In this document: positions 1 through 6,633 of the stretch, piece by piece
How positions within the stretch are numbered: position 1 is the first letter of the stretch
Layout of the letters: each line of letters opens with the position of its first letter
Assembly: GCA_030837935.1 (NCBI GenBank)
Contig: JAUQXU010000092.1
Coordinates: forward strand, 1-11,736
Length of the DNA stretch: 11,736 bases
Direction: 5' to 3'
Source of the DNA: Candidatus Brocadia sp.
GTDB lineage: Bacteria; Planctomycetota; Brocadiia; Brocadiales; Brocadiaceae
Notes under the pieces: generated by a model
What the model saw: only the letters and a program-made list of their open reading frames with translations
Database searches by the model: none
Told to the model about the DNA's origin: nothing
Position numbers and translations under genes: made by a program

Positions 1-25
1 AGCTACGTTAGACAAAGGATCGGAT

Positions 26-1312
26 ATGAGTATCCTCGTTGTTGGATTAAATCATAAGTCAGCCCCCGTAGAAGTCAGAGAAAAATTGGCCTTTAATGCC
101 AACAATATTTCCACGGCCTTATCCCTCTTTCTCCATAGATATCAAACGGCTGAGACTGTTATTTTATCAACCTGTAACCGGGTAGAAATGTATGTGTCAT
201 CCCTGGAAGGCACCCTTAGCGTGGAAGATATTCTTTCATTCTTTGCCGACTTTCATAAGATTGCGTTAAACGAATTTTCTCCTTATATGTATCACTATAA
301 GGATGATCGCGCCGTAAACCATCTTTTCTTTGTTACTGCCAGTCTCGATTCTATGGTACTGGGTGAATCGCAAATCCTTTCGCAGGTCAAAGAAGCTTAC
401 ACGACGGCGTCCATGGAAGAGTCCACGGGAAAAGTTATGAACCAATTATTTCAGCAGGCGCTCAATGTGGCAAAGATCGTGCATACGCAGACGTCCATTG
501 GAAAGAGAAAGGTTTCTATAAGCTCTGTGGCCGTAGAATTTGCCGAGAAGATATTTCAGGATTTTAGTGGTAAAACGGTACTTGTCGTGGGCGCTGGTGA
601 GATGTGCGAACTTTTGCTGAAGCATCTTTATGAAGAAGGCGCACGCACCATCGTGGTTGCGAATCGTACCTTTGAGCGTGCGCAGGAGATTGCCAATGCC
701 TTTCAGGGCCAGGCGATTAAATATGAATTACTGGGCGAATACCTTGCAAAAGCGGACATTATTATCAGCTCGACCTCCGCTCCCCATTATGTAATTCATG
801 TTGACCAGGTAAAAGAAGCTATCCGGCATAGAAGGGGCAATCCCATGTTTCTCATGGACATTGCCGTTCCCCGGGATATCGAACCTGAAGTTGCCAATAT
901 TGACAATGTCTATCTGTATAATATTGATGACCTGCAGTCCGTTGTAAGCCAGAATATCGATGAACGAACCAGAGAAGTGGAAAAATGCCGCACTATTGTT
1001 GAGGAAGAGGTGGAACACTTCATGGCAAGGCTTGAAGAAATGAAGATAGAACCTGCGATAACTCTGTTACGCAACCATTTCCATGCTATCGGAAAAGAAG
1101 AGTTAGATCGTTTAAAACCAAAACTGAGAACCATAGCCAACGGTGACTGGGAGCAAGTTGTCTATACGGTGGAGCGTACCATAAACAAACTTCTTCATCA
1201 TCCGGCGAAAGTAGCGAAACAAGAGGCAAAGAACGGCGGAGGATATAAGTATGTAGAAATAATCAAAAAATTATTCGGTATATTTCATCACACCGACCAT
1301 CTGCAGCATTAA
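26..1312 (+). CDS. hemA: Glutamyl-tRNA reductase (GluTR)
   Basis: This cytoplasmic enzyme reduces glutamyl-tRNA(Glu) to glutamate-1-semialdehyde with NADPH, the first committed step of C5-pathway 5-aminolevulinate, heme and corrin synthesis. The 428-residue protein has the usual family length. The N-terminal catalytic domain opens with GLNHKSAPVEVREK (residues 7-20). The nucleophilic cysteine is Cys50 in STCNRVEMY, His99 falls at the position of the catalytic-region histidine, and GESQILSQVK lies at 113-122. The NADPH-binding Rossmann domain has VVGAGEM (187-193), followed by a C-terminal helical dimerisation region. The ATG follows AAAGGA (14-19) at a six-base spacing. A TAG at 9-11 in another frame could be the end of an upstream gene, so hemA may be inside an operon that begins outside the window. 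It converges with the diguanylate cyclase gene, with 60 bases between them and no clear terminator hairpin. Confidence 0.97.
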   Translation: MSILVVGLNHKSAPVEVREKLAFNANNISTALSLFLHRYQTAETVILSTCNRVEMYVSSLEGTLSVEDILSFFADFHKIALNEFSPYMYHYKDDRAVNHLFFVTASLDSMVLGESQILSQVKEAYTTASMEESTGKVMNQLFQQALNVAKIVHTQTSIGKRKVSISSVAVEFAEKIFQDFSGKTVLVVGAGEMCELLLKHLYEEGARTIVVANRTFERAQEIANAFQGQAIKYELLGEYLAKADIIISSTSAPHYVIHVDQVKEAIRHRRGNPMFLMDIAVPRDIEPEVANIDNVYLYNIDDLQSVVSQNIDERTREVEKCRTIVEEEVEHFMARLEEMKIEPAITLLRNHFHAIGKEELDRLKPKLRTIANGDWEQVVYTVERTINKLLHHPAKVAKQEAKNGGGYKYVEIIKKLFGIFHHTDHLQH

Positions 1313-1372
1313 CTCGCCCAATACCTTTGCTTCTATTTTCCCGCTTTATTCACACGCGCATCAACACCACGA

Positions 1373-2887
1373 TCATATTACCGAAACATCAGCAGAATTC
1401 AGGTATACGTCAAACTCATATCCACAGACCTTATTTCCGCCTTCTTTCTTTGCTTTGTACATTGCCTTGTCTGCATTAACCAGGAGTGACTTTGCATTAT
1501 TATGCTGACCAAGTTCAGCAATACCGATACTTATTGTCCTTTGAACCGCCTCACCTCTTGATGAAACATGGAATTCGATCTTGCCGAAATTTTTGAGTAT
1601 CCGATTGGCAATGGCGATGGCGCTGCAGGTTGAAGTTTCTGGCACTATTACGGTAAATTCTTCACCACCGTATCGGCATGGCAAGTCAATCCCCTTTCGT
1701 ATATGTTTTCTTATTAAATTTCCCAGGCGTTGCAATACCTTGTCTCCCATAGCGTGTCCATAGGTATCGTTGAAGTTTTTGAATTTATCTATATCGATAA
1801 AAAGCAGGCACAGATCGTGCCGGAGTCGTCTTGCCCTGAGCACCTCTTTTTCTAAAATGTCATCAAAATACCTTCTATTGTACAGGCCGGTGAGTTTATC
1901 GGTAATAGATAATCTTTCAAGTTCATCCTGAAGGTGTTTCCTTTCGGTAATATCTCTCAGAATTTCCATTTTGGAAATATCCTTATTCCCCATTACAAAC
2001 GGTACAATAATGGAATCGTAAACCTTCCCGTTCATAGTCCTTTCTATCTTAAGTGTCTGTCCCTTCAGGATTTTTTCTATACCGTTTTGCTGACATGGTA
2101 TTTCCTGGTGACAGAGTGCATGACAACAATATTTTCCTAATGCAAAACCGTATTCTTTTAACGCGGCTTTGTTCATATACTGGATTTTATTCTCTTTATC
2201 CATAATAAAGATCATATCCCTTGTGTTTGAAAGGATGGTATCGAAAAAGTCTTTTTGCTTCTCAATAGTCTTGTATGATTTTGTTACGCCTCTCGTTGCA
2301 CGATAGGTATAAACAATGCTAAAAATGACCGCTATCGGTGCCCCTGCATAAAGAGAAAGCCAGCAGTTCTTTTCTATCCTTATTGAATCAGAAACAGTCT
2401 GTTTATATGCCACCGTAATCATTTCATCAAGGGTTGCTAATAATTGGTTTAGCTTCGATGCGTCTTCTTCGAATATTTTTATTGTCCTGGATGCATTATT
2501 TCCCATTCGAAAATCATGTAGGAAGGTAGTGTCCAAATATTTAATAGTATTGAAAACCTGAACAATTTCATTGAGAAGAATAATAATTCTCTCATCATGA
2601 ATAGTCCGGCGTATCTCTTCAATTTTTTTCTTTACAGAGGTCTCCAGGAATTCATGATGATTTAAACGGAATACATCTCTTCGCTGAATCATGTCATTTA
2701 CCGTTATAAGCCAATGTCGGGAACGTTCCCTTAGCTCAGCAGAGGTCTTTAAATTGGCGGTATGAATAGCGGAAGTTTTTTGTATTTTCTCAATCTTGAC
2801 TAATGAGAGGGAGATAAAAACTGCCATTCCTATCAATAATAACAGGATAATGCCGAACCCCAGTCCCAAACGTTGACTGATACGCAT
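1373..2887 (-). CDS. Membrane diguanylate cyclase, helical sensor-PAS-GGEEF
   Basis: It probably makes c-di-GMP from two GTP in response to an unknown signal. Domains in order (504 aa): TM helix 1 about 8-30; an extracytoplasmic, mostly helical region 31-175 resembling four-helix-bundle chemoreceptor sensors; TM helix 2 about 176-195; a PAS domain about 212-318 ending in the typical DITERK; then a GGDEF domain about 325-490. The cyclase domain keeps the family residues: ITDKLTGLYNRRYF, FIDIDKFKNFND (Asp365, Asp367), YGHAMGD, and the active-site loop GGEEF at 407-411. Four cysteines cluster in the PAS at 254, 255, 259 and 265. The inhibitory I-site position reads KGID (398-401) instead of RxxD, so product inhibition may be weak. 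The start follows AAGGGAG on the minus strand (2894-2900) at a short spacing. The gene converges on hemA and is divergent from the cas locus; nothing ties it functionally to CRISPR. Confidence 0.9.
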   Translation of the reverse strand: MRISQRLGLGFGIILLLLIGMAVFISLSLVKIEKIQKTSAIHTANLKTSAELRERSRHWLITVNDMIQRRDVFRLNHHEFLETSVKKKIEEIRRTIHDERIIILLNEIVQVFNTIKYLDTTFLHDFRMGNNASRTIKIFEEDASKLNQLLATLDEMITVAYKQTVSDSIRIEKNCWLSLYAGAPIAVIFSIVYTYRATRGVTKSYKTIEKQKDFFDTILSNTRDMIFIMDKENKIQYMNKAALKEYGFALGKYCCHALCHQEIPCQQNGIEKILKGQTLKIERTMNGKVYDSIIVPFVMGNKDISKMEILRDITERKHLQDELERLSITDKLTGLYNRRYFDDILEKEVLRARRLRHDLCLLFIDIDKFKNFNDTYGHAMGDKVLQRLGNLIRKHIRKGIDLPCRYGGEEFTVIVPETSTCSAIAIANRILKNFGKIEFHVSSRGEAVQRTISIGIAELGQHNNAKSLLVNADKAMYKAKKEGGNKVCGYEFDVYLNSADVSVI

Positions 2888-3023
2888 TTTAGCTCCCTTC
2901 CGTGTTTAACCTGAAAATGAACATGCCCTTTACAGACCGAAGATGTTTACGTCTTCATCGTCAAAAAACACCGTGCGAATATCAGTTTTAATTAGGCCTT
3001 CGGCGACTTTTACCCTCCTGTGT

Positions 3024-3054
3024 CCCCCCGTTTACGGGGGGATTATGGGGGGTG
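3024..3054 (-). repeat. Hairpin repeat, copy 1 of the CCCC...GGGG family
   Basis: A perfect 7-bp stem, CCCCCCG (3024-3030) with CGGGGGG (3035-3041) around TTTA, is followed by GATTATGGGGGGTG. Read on the minus strand it becomes CACCCCCCATAATCCCCCC plus the hairpin, the same layout as the copies at 3151, 5927 and 11292. It lies about 135 bases upstream of the diguanylate cyclase start. It looks like a REP- or MITE-like dispersed element; a role as a terminator is not supported because no T-tract follows. Confidence 0.7.
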
Positions 3055-3106
3055 TTTGAAATTCCTTAACATTAAATTAGACTGTCTCTGACAGCAACTT
3101 TTATGC

Positions 3107-3136
3107 GCCCCTCTGGAAAGAGGGGCTGGGGGTGTG
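3107..3136 (-). repeat. Hairpin repeat, copy 2
   Basis: An 8-bp stem, GCCCCTCT (3107-3114) with AGAGGGGC (3119-3126) around GGAA, is followed by TGGGGGTGTG. Its reverse complement, CACACCCCCAGCCCCTCT..., closely matches copy 3. Copies 2 and 3 therefore face each other as an inverted pair separated by only 14 bases, and could also fold as one long hairpin. Confidence 0.7.
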
Positions 3137-3150
3137 TTATGGCAAACTCA

Positions 3151-3182
3151 CACACCCCTTAATCCCCTCTTTTTAGAGGGGA
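3151..3182 (+). repeat. Hairpin repeat, copy 3
   Basis: CACACCCCTTAAT leads into an 8-bp stem, TCCCCTCT (3163-3170) with AGAGGGGA (3175-3182) around TTTT. It is in inverted orientation to copies 1 and 2. A TTTGAAATT string follows about a dozen bases after both copy 1 (3055-3063) and copy 3, which suggests a conserved repeat tail. The rest of the gene-free stretch up to 3490 shows only the candidate promoter and palindrome listed separately; short open frames on both strands here have no recognisable protein character. Confidence 0.7.
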
Positions 3183-3372
3183 AATTAGCCACCGGTTTGA
3201 AATTTCTAATGTATTCAGTAAAAATGACATATGGAGTATCATCTGACAACAGGAATATGAATTTTTTAAATAAGAGTAGTGCATGTAATGCCACATCATT
3301 TGTTAGCGGAATGGGGGATGATGGACGGTTTTTAGCAAAATAACATGAATTGATATAGGGCAAATATATGTA

Positions 3373-3401
3373 TTGCCTGGAAATTCAATTTGTAGTAGAA
3401 T
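3373..3401 (+). promoter_or_regulatory. Candidate sigma-70-type promoter for the cas locus
   Basis: TTGCCT (3373-3378) and TAGAAT (3396-3401) are separated by exactly 17 bases, which fits a housekeeping promoter. Transcription would begin near 3408 and leave a leader of about 80 bases before the broken HD reading frame. This is the best match I saw between the repeats and the first cas-like frame, but it is pattern only. Confidence 0.4.
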
Positions 3402-3461
3402 CCTGCGCAAAGCCAGGTTGAAGGTTCCTTGTTGATATTAGAAAAATACTGGATCCCAACA

Positions 3462-3471
3462 GTTGATCAAC
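3462..3471. repeat. 10-bp perfect palindrome GTTGATCAAC
   Basis: A self-complementary GTTGATCAAC lies 19 bases before the first cas-like start codon and downstream of the candidate promoter. A dimeric repressor could bind such a site, but there is only one copy and no known operator match, so its function is open. Confidence 0.3.
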
Positions 3472-3490
3472 GGTAAAGGATCTGTCAGGC

Positions 3491-3697
3491 ATGAAAGAAC
3501 TGTATGCCCACTCCGCTAATTCACAAGGCCAAAGGCACAAACTTGACGACCATCTAAAAGAAGTTGCCAGGCTAGCGAAAAAATTTGCCGATAAATTTGG
3601 CGCCGGAGAATTGGCCTATTGGGTGGGGTTGTGGCATGATTTGGGGAAGTCTTCAAGAGATTTTCAGGAAATAACGAAGCGAAAGCAAATTACATAA
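3491..3697 (+). pseudogene. Truncated Cas3 HD-domain N-terminus (remnant)
   Basis: The 68-residue frame reads as the first part of a type I-C Cas3 HD nuclease domain. It has YAHS near the start, HKLDDHLK, FADKFGAGELAYWVGLWHDLGK and DFQ, and then stops. It aligns with the N-terminus of the intact Cas3 downstream at about 55% identity by eye, so it is a divergent paralogue and not a recent tandem copy. It keeps the first metal-binding motifs (HL and WHD) but lacks the later HD histidines and the whole helicase. Past DFQ the text becomes KRKQIT and stop, while the other frame reads SGNNEAKANYINKKGSGS, which looks more like continued HD sequence. That suggests a frameshift or small deletion. The start has GTAAAGGA about ten bases upstream, so it may still be translated. 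It is most likely the relic of another cas3; a functional mini-HD protein is less likely. Confidence 0.75.
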
Positions 3698-3717
3698 ATA
3701 AAAAAGGTAGCGGCAGT

Positions 3718-5922
3718 ATGTCACCGATTTTTTATGCGCATAGTGTAGAAGGAAAACCATCCGAAGAGTGGCATCCCCTTGATGAGCATTTAAAGGGAAC
3801 TGCTGAACTTGCCGCATCGTTCGCGGCAGAATTCGGATGCGGGGAATGGGCTTATCTTACTGGGCTGTGGCATGATATTGGGAAGTATTCGGAGGATTTT
3901 CAGAAAATGCTCCTTGCCTCTGCCGATGCACATATAGAAACAAAGTCGGGCTGGGTTGATCATTCTACTGCCGGCGCAATTCACTCAACTGAAAAGTTTA
4001 AAACAGCAGGTCGTATTTTCAGTTATATTATTGCCGGACACCACGCAGGCTTGCCGGATTGGCTAACTGATACGGCAGGCAGGAAGAGCCTCGAACATCG
4101 TTTGCAGCATGTCGAACTTTTTAATAATTTACCTGTCTCAAATATCCCTCATCACATTATCGAGCAATCTTTCCCCAAGCAAAAATTCATAACAAAAGAA
4201 GGACATGCCCTGTGGATAAGAATGCTTTACTCCTGTCTTATTGACGCGGACTTTCTTGACACAGAGGCTTTTCTTGAGCTGGAAAAAGCAAAGACACGAA
4301 AAGGCTATCCGTCATTGAATGAACTTCTGCCGCTCTTTGAATCTTATATGGCTGATAAACAGGCAAAGGCTGATGATACTTACGTTAACAAACAACGGGC
4401 TGAGATTCTCAGGCAATGTATCACGAAATCAACGCATAAGCCAGCAATATTTACACTGACAGTCCCTACCGGAGGCGGGAAGACGCTTTCGTCAATGGCT
4501 TTTGCCTTGAAGCATGCTGTTCGATACAATAAACGCAGTATAATCTATGTTATCCCTTACACAAGTATTATCGAACAGACGGCTGATCAATTCAGACAAA
4601 TATTCGGAGATGCCATCGTCGAGCATCACAGCAACGTTGACGTATCAGATGAAGAACATGAAACCGCAAGAAGCAGGCTCGCCTGCGAAAACTGGGATGC
4701 GCCTGTTATTGTGACGACATCCGTTCAGTTCTTTGAATCTCTTTTTGCCAATCGCTCAAGCAGATGCCGTAAGCTTCATAATATCGTAAACAGCGTTGTC
4801 GTGCTTGATGAAGTCCAGTTGCTGCCACCTGAATATCTTAATCCCATCCTTCATACCATCAAGGAGCTGCATCAGAACTATGGCGTTACATTCGTTCTCA
4901 GCACAGCAACACAGCCAGCATTCACGCCGCACAAGTCTGTTGATTACCGGTTTGAAGGATTGTCGGATACCGTAGAGATTATAGAGAATCCTCTTTTGCT
5001 TCATAAGGCATTCAAACGTGTCGATATTCATACCCCTGACGATCTTATGACGCCACGCACATGGGAAGGCCTTGCATCTGAACTTAGTCAACATCCATCA
5101 GTCTTGTGCGTAGTCAACAGACGTGATGACTGCCGGATGCTTTATGAATTAATGCCGGAAGGAACATTTCACCTTTCTGCACTTATGTGCGGAGCGCATC
5201 GTTCCGAAGTAATTTCCCAGATAAAGCAAAGTCTCAAGAACGGGCATCCTACCCGTGTAATCAGCACTCAGCTTGTCGAGGCTGGCGTTGATCTTGATTT
5301 TCCTGTCGTGTATCGCGCTATTGCCGGACTTGATTCCATTGCTCAGGCTGCTGGCAGGTGTAATAGGGAAGGGCTGCTTGAGAAAGGCCGGGTTGTTGTT
5401 TTTATACCGCCGAGCAAGTTTCCTCCTGGCTACCTTAAACAAGCAGGAGAAATAGGCAGACAACTACTTGCCGAAAAAAGAGCTGACCATCTTGCACCGG
5501 AGAGATTCGAGCAGTTTTTCAAGGAACTTTTCTGGCTGCAAGGTAATAATCTTGATAAGCACGACATTTTGAAAGACATTGCACCTGACAGAGAATTGCG
5601 ATTCAGTTTTTTCTCGGCTGCTCAGAAGTTCAAATTGATTGATGATAAACAATATTCGCCGGTGATTGTTCGTTATGACGAAGGAGAGGAATTGCTTGGG
5701 TTACTGAAAAAGAAGGGGCTGGAACGGTGGCTGATGCGGAAACTTCAAAGATATGTTGTAAATCTGCCTAAGTATGTTCATGCAAAACTTTACAACGAAG
5801 GAGCTATTATGGAAGTGCATTCGGGAATTTTTGTTCAGGAAGGCGGAGCAATGTATCATCCTGATCTCGGCTTTTGTCCTGATAAGTCTTTAATCTACGA
5901 ACCGGATGAGTTAATGTGTTGA
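3718..5922 (+). CDS. cas3: CRISPR-associated nuclease-helicase Cas3 (type I-C)
   Basis: Cas3 is recruited by target-bound Cascade; it nicks the displaced strand, then unwinds and degrades it with ATP. The 734-residue protein has an N-terminal HD nuclease followed by a superfamily 2 helicase. HD metal ligands visible are His24 (DEHL), His52-Asp53 (WHD), His82 (DHSTAG) and His108-His109 (AGHHAG). Helicase motifs: Walker A PTGGGKT (250-256), DEVQ (364-367), STAT (395-398), motif V STQLVEAGVDLD (516-527) and motif VI QAAGRCNREG (543-552). A Cas3-specific C-terminal domain follows, and no motif is missing. The ATG comes after AAAAAGG (3701-3707). The frame is open for about 80 bases further upstream, into the HD remnant, but holds no earlier ATG, GTG or TTG. 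It is the first intact gene of the operon, 63 bases before cas5, with a hairpin repeat in that gap. Confidence 0.97.
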   Translation: MSPIFYAHSVEGKPSEEWHPLDEHLKGTAELAASFAAEFGCGEWAYLTGLWHDIGKYSEDFQKMLLASADAHIETKSGWVDHSTAGAIHSTEKFKTAGRIFSYIIAGHHAGLPDWLTDTAGRKSLEHRLQHVELFNNLPVSNIPHHIIEQSFPKQKFITKEGHALWIRMLYSCLIDADFLDTEAFLELEKAKTRKGYPSLNELLPLFESYMADKQAKADDTYVNKQRAEILRQCITKSTHKPAIFTLTVPTGGGKTLSSMAFALKHAVRYNKRSIIYVIPYTSIIEQTADQFRQIFGDAIVEHHSNVDVSDEEHETARSRLACENWDAPVIVTTSVQFFESLFANRSSRCRKLHNIVNSVVVLDEVQLLPPEYLNPILHTIKELHQNYGVTFVLSTATQPAFTPHKSVDYRFEGLSDTVEIIENPLLLHKAFKRVDIHTPDDLMTPRTWEGLASELSQHPSVLCVVNRRDDCRMLYELMPEGTFHLSALMCGAHRSEVISQIKQSLKNGHPTRVISTQLVEAGVDLDFPVVYRAIAGLDSIAQAAGRCNREGLLEKGRVVVFIPPSKFPPGYLKQAGEIGRQLLAEKRADHLAPERFEQFFKELFWLQGNNLDKHDILKDIAPDRELRFSFFSAAQKFKLIDDKQYSPVIVRYDEGEELLGLLKKKGLERWLMRKLQRYVVNLPKYVHAKLYNEGAIMEVHSGIFVQEGGAMYHPDLGFCPDKSLIYEPDELMC

Positions 5923-5926
5923 TATT

Positions 5927-5956
5927 TCCCTCTTTGGTAAAGAGGGATTAAGTGAG
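5927..5956 (-). repeat. Hairpin repeat, copy 5, in the cas3-cas5 gap
   Basis: A 9-bp stem, TCCCTCTTT (5927-5935) with AAAGAGGGA (5939-5947) and loop GGT, is followed by TTAAGTGAG. The minus-strand reading CTCACTTAATCCCTCTTT matches repeat copy 3. It sits just after the cas3 stop and 15 to 24 bases before the cas5 ribosome binding site. In the mRNA it could stabilise the cas3 3' end or lower downstream readthrough; it lacks a T-tract. Confidence 0.65.
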
Positions 5957-5970
5957 ATTTTATAAGAAAG

Positions 5971-5979
5971 AAAGGAGGT
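5971..5979 (+). promoter_or_regulatory. Strong ribosome binding site that sets the cas5 GTG start
   Basis: AAAGGAGGT is a near-perfect anti-16S match. Its AGGAGG core ends seven bases before GTG at 5986. An ATG at 5982 is in a different frame and too close to the site, so the GTG start is preferred. Confidence 0.8.
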
Positions 5980-5985
5980 AAATGT

Positions 5986-6633
5986 GTGAACAAACCAGAC
6001 ACCAAAAGCCGTCCATTTCGTCTGAAGGTCTGGGGCCGGAATGCCTGCTTCACAAGACCGGAGATGAAGGTTGAGCGCGTCTCATACGACGCGATGACGC
6101 CGTCTGCCGCGCGCGGAGTGCTTGAAGCGATTCTGTGGAAGCCTGCTATTCGCTGGAAGGTGACGCAGGTTGATGTACTGAAACCGATTAAATGGGAATC
6201 TGTACGCCGCAACGAAGTGGGGAGCGTAATGTCGCCTCGAAGTATTTGTATTTATGTAGACGACCCAAAAACGCGGCAGCAGCGTGCAGGACTTTTTTTG
6301 AGAGATGTAGCGTATATTATCCATGCTTATTTCGAGATGACAGATAAGGCTGGCAACGAAGATACAGTTGTTAAATTTGCAGAGATATTTCTACGCCGTG
6401 CTGAGAAAGGACAGTGTTTTCACCGTCCGTATCTTGGATGCAGGGAATTTGCAGCAGAATTTGAAGTGTTCACAAACGGCAAACCATTGCCGGAACCTGA
6501 ACCAATCAATCAGGATTTAGGCTGGATGCTCTATGACATGGACTACAAAGGTAAAGAGCCCATTGCCCGCTTTTTCAGGGCAAGGCTCGACAACGGGCGC
6601 ATGAGGATTGATGAAAAGGAGGTGAGACCGTGA
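5986..6633 (+). CDS. cas5c: Cas5 of type I-C (Cas5d), crRNA-processing Cascade subunit
   Basis: In type I-C, which lacks Cas6, Cas5 cuts pre-crRNA in the repeat and stays on the 5' handle as part of Cascade. The 215-residue protein carries family features: an N-terminal RAMP-type strand (FRLKVWGRNACFTRPEMKVE, 11-30), SYDAMTPSAARGVLEAILWKP (33-53) and RDVAYIIHAYFEMTD (106-120). A glycine-containing C-terminal half has FHRPYLGCREF (145-155). I cannot confidently assign the catalytic triad from sequence alone; His113, Tyr110 and Tyr115 lie in the segment where processing residues are expected. The start is GTG, set by a near-perfect ribosome binding site. Its last four bases overlap the cas8c start (GTGA, 6630-6633), which implies translational coupling and equal expression with cas8c. 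Confidence 0.95.
   Translation: MNKPDTKSRPFRLKVWGRNACFTRPEMKVERVSYDAMTPSAARGVLEAILWKPAIRWKVTQVDVLKPIKWESVRRNEVGSVMSPRSICIYVDDPKTRQQRAGLFLRDVAYIIHAYFEMTDKAGNEDTVVKFAEIFLRRAEKGQCFHRPYLGCREFAAEFEVFTNGKPLPEPEPINQDLGWMLYDMDYKGKEPIARFFRARLDNGRMRIDEKEVRP
6614..6625 (+). promoter_or_regulatory. Perfect ribosome binding site for cas8c inside cas5
   Basis: AAAAGGAGGTGA lies in the last codons of cas5, with its AGGAGG core seven bases before the overlapping GTG start of cas8c at 6630. It is nearly identical to the sites before cas5 and the internal cas11c start. Confidence 0.8.

Noticed and set aside
1..11. Possible last codons (CTA CGT TAG) of a gene upstream of hemA
   Set aside because: Only two sense codons are in the window, so neither identity nor reality can be judged.
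3134..3363. Overlapping short open frames on both strands upstream of the cas locus
   Set aside because: They run through hairpin repeats, have no recognisable protein pattern and lack good ribosome binding sites.
3699..3708. A AAA AAG run as a programmed -1 frameshift site joining the HD remnant to cas3
   Set aside because: The remnant's stop codon (TAA, 3695-3697) comes before the run, so ribosomes in that frame do not reach it.
4756..5463. Open frames on the minus strand inside cas3
   Set aside because: They are shadows of the strongly conserved cas3 coding frame and have no protein family features.
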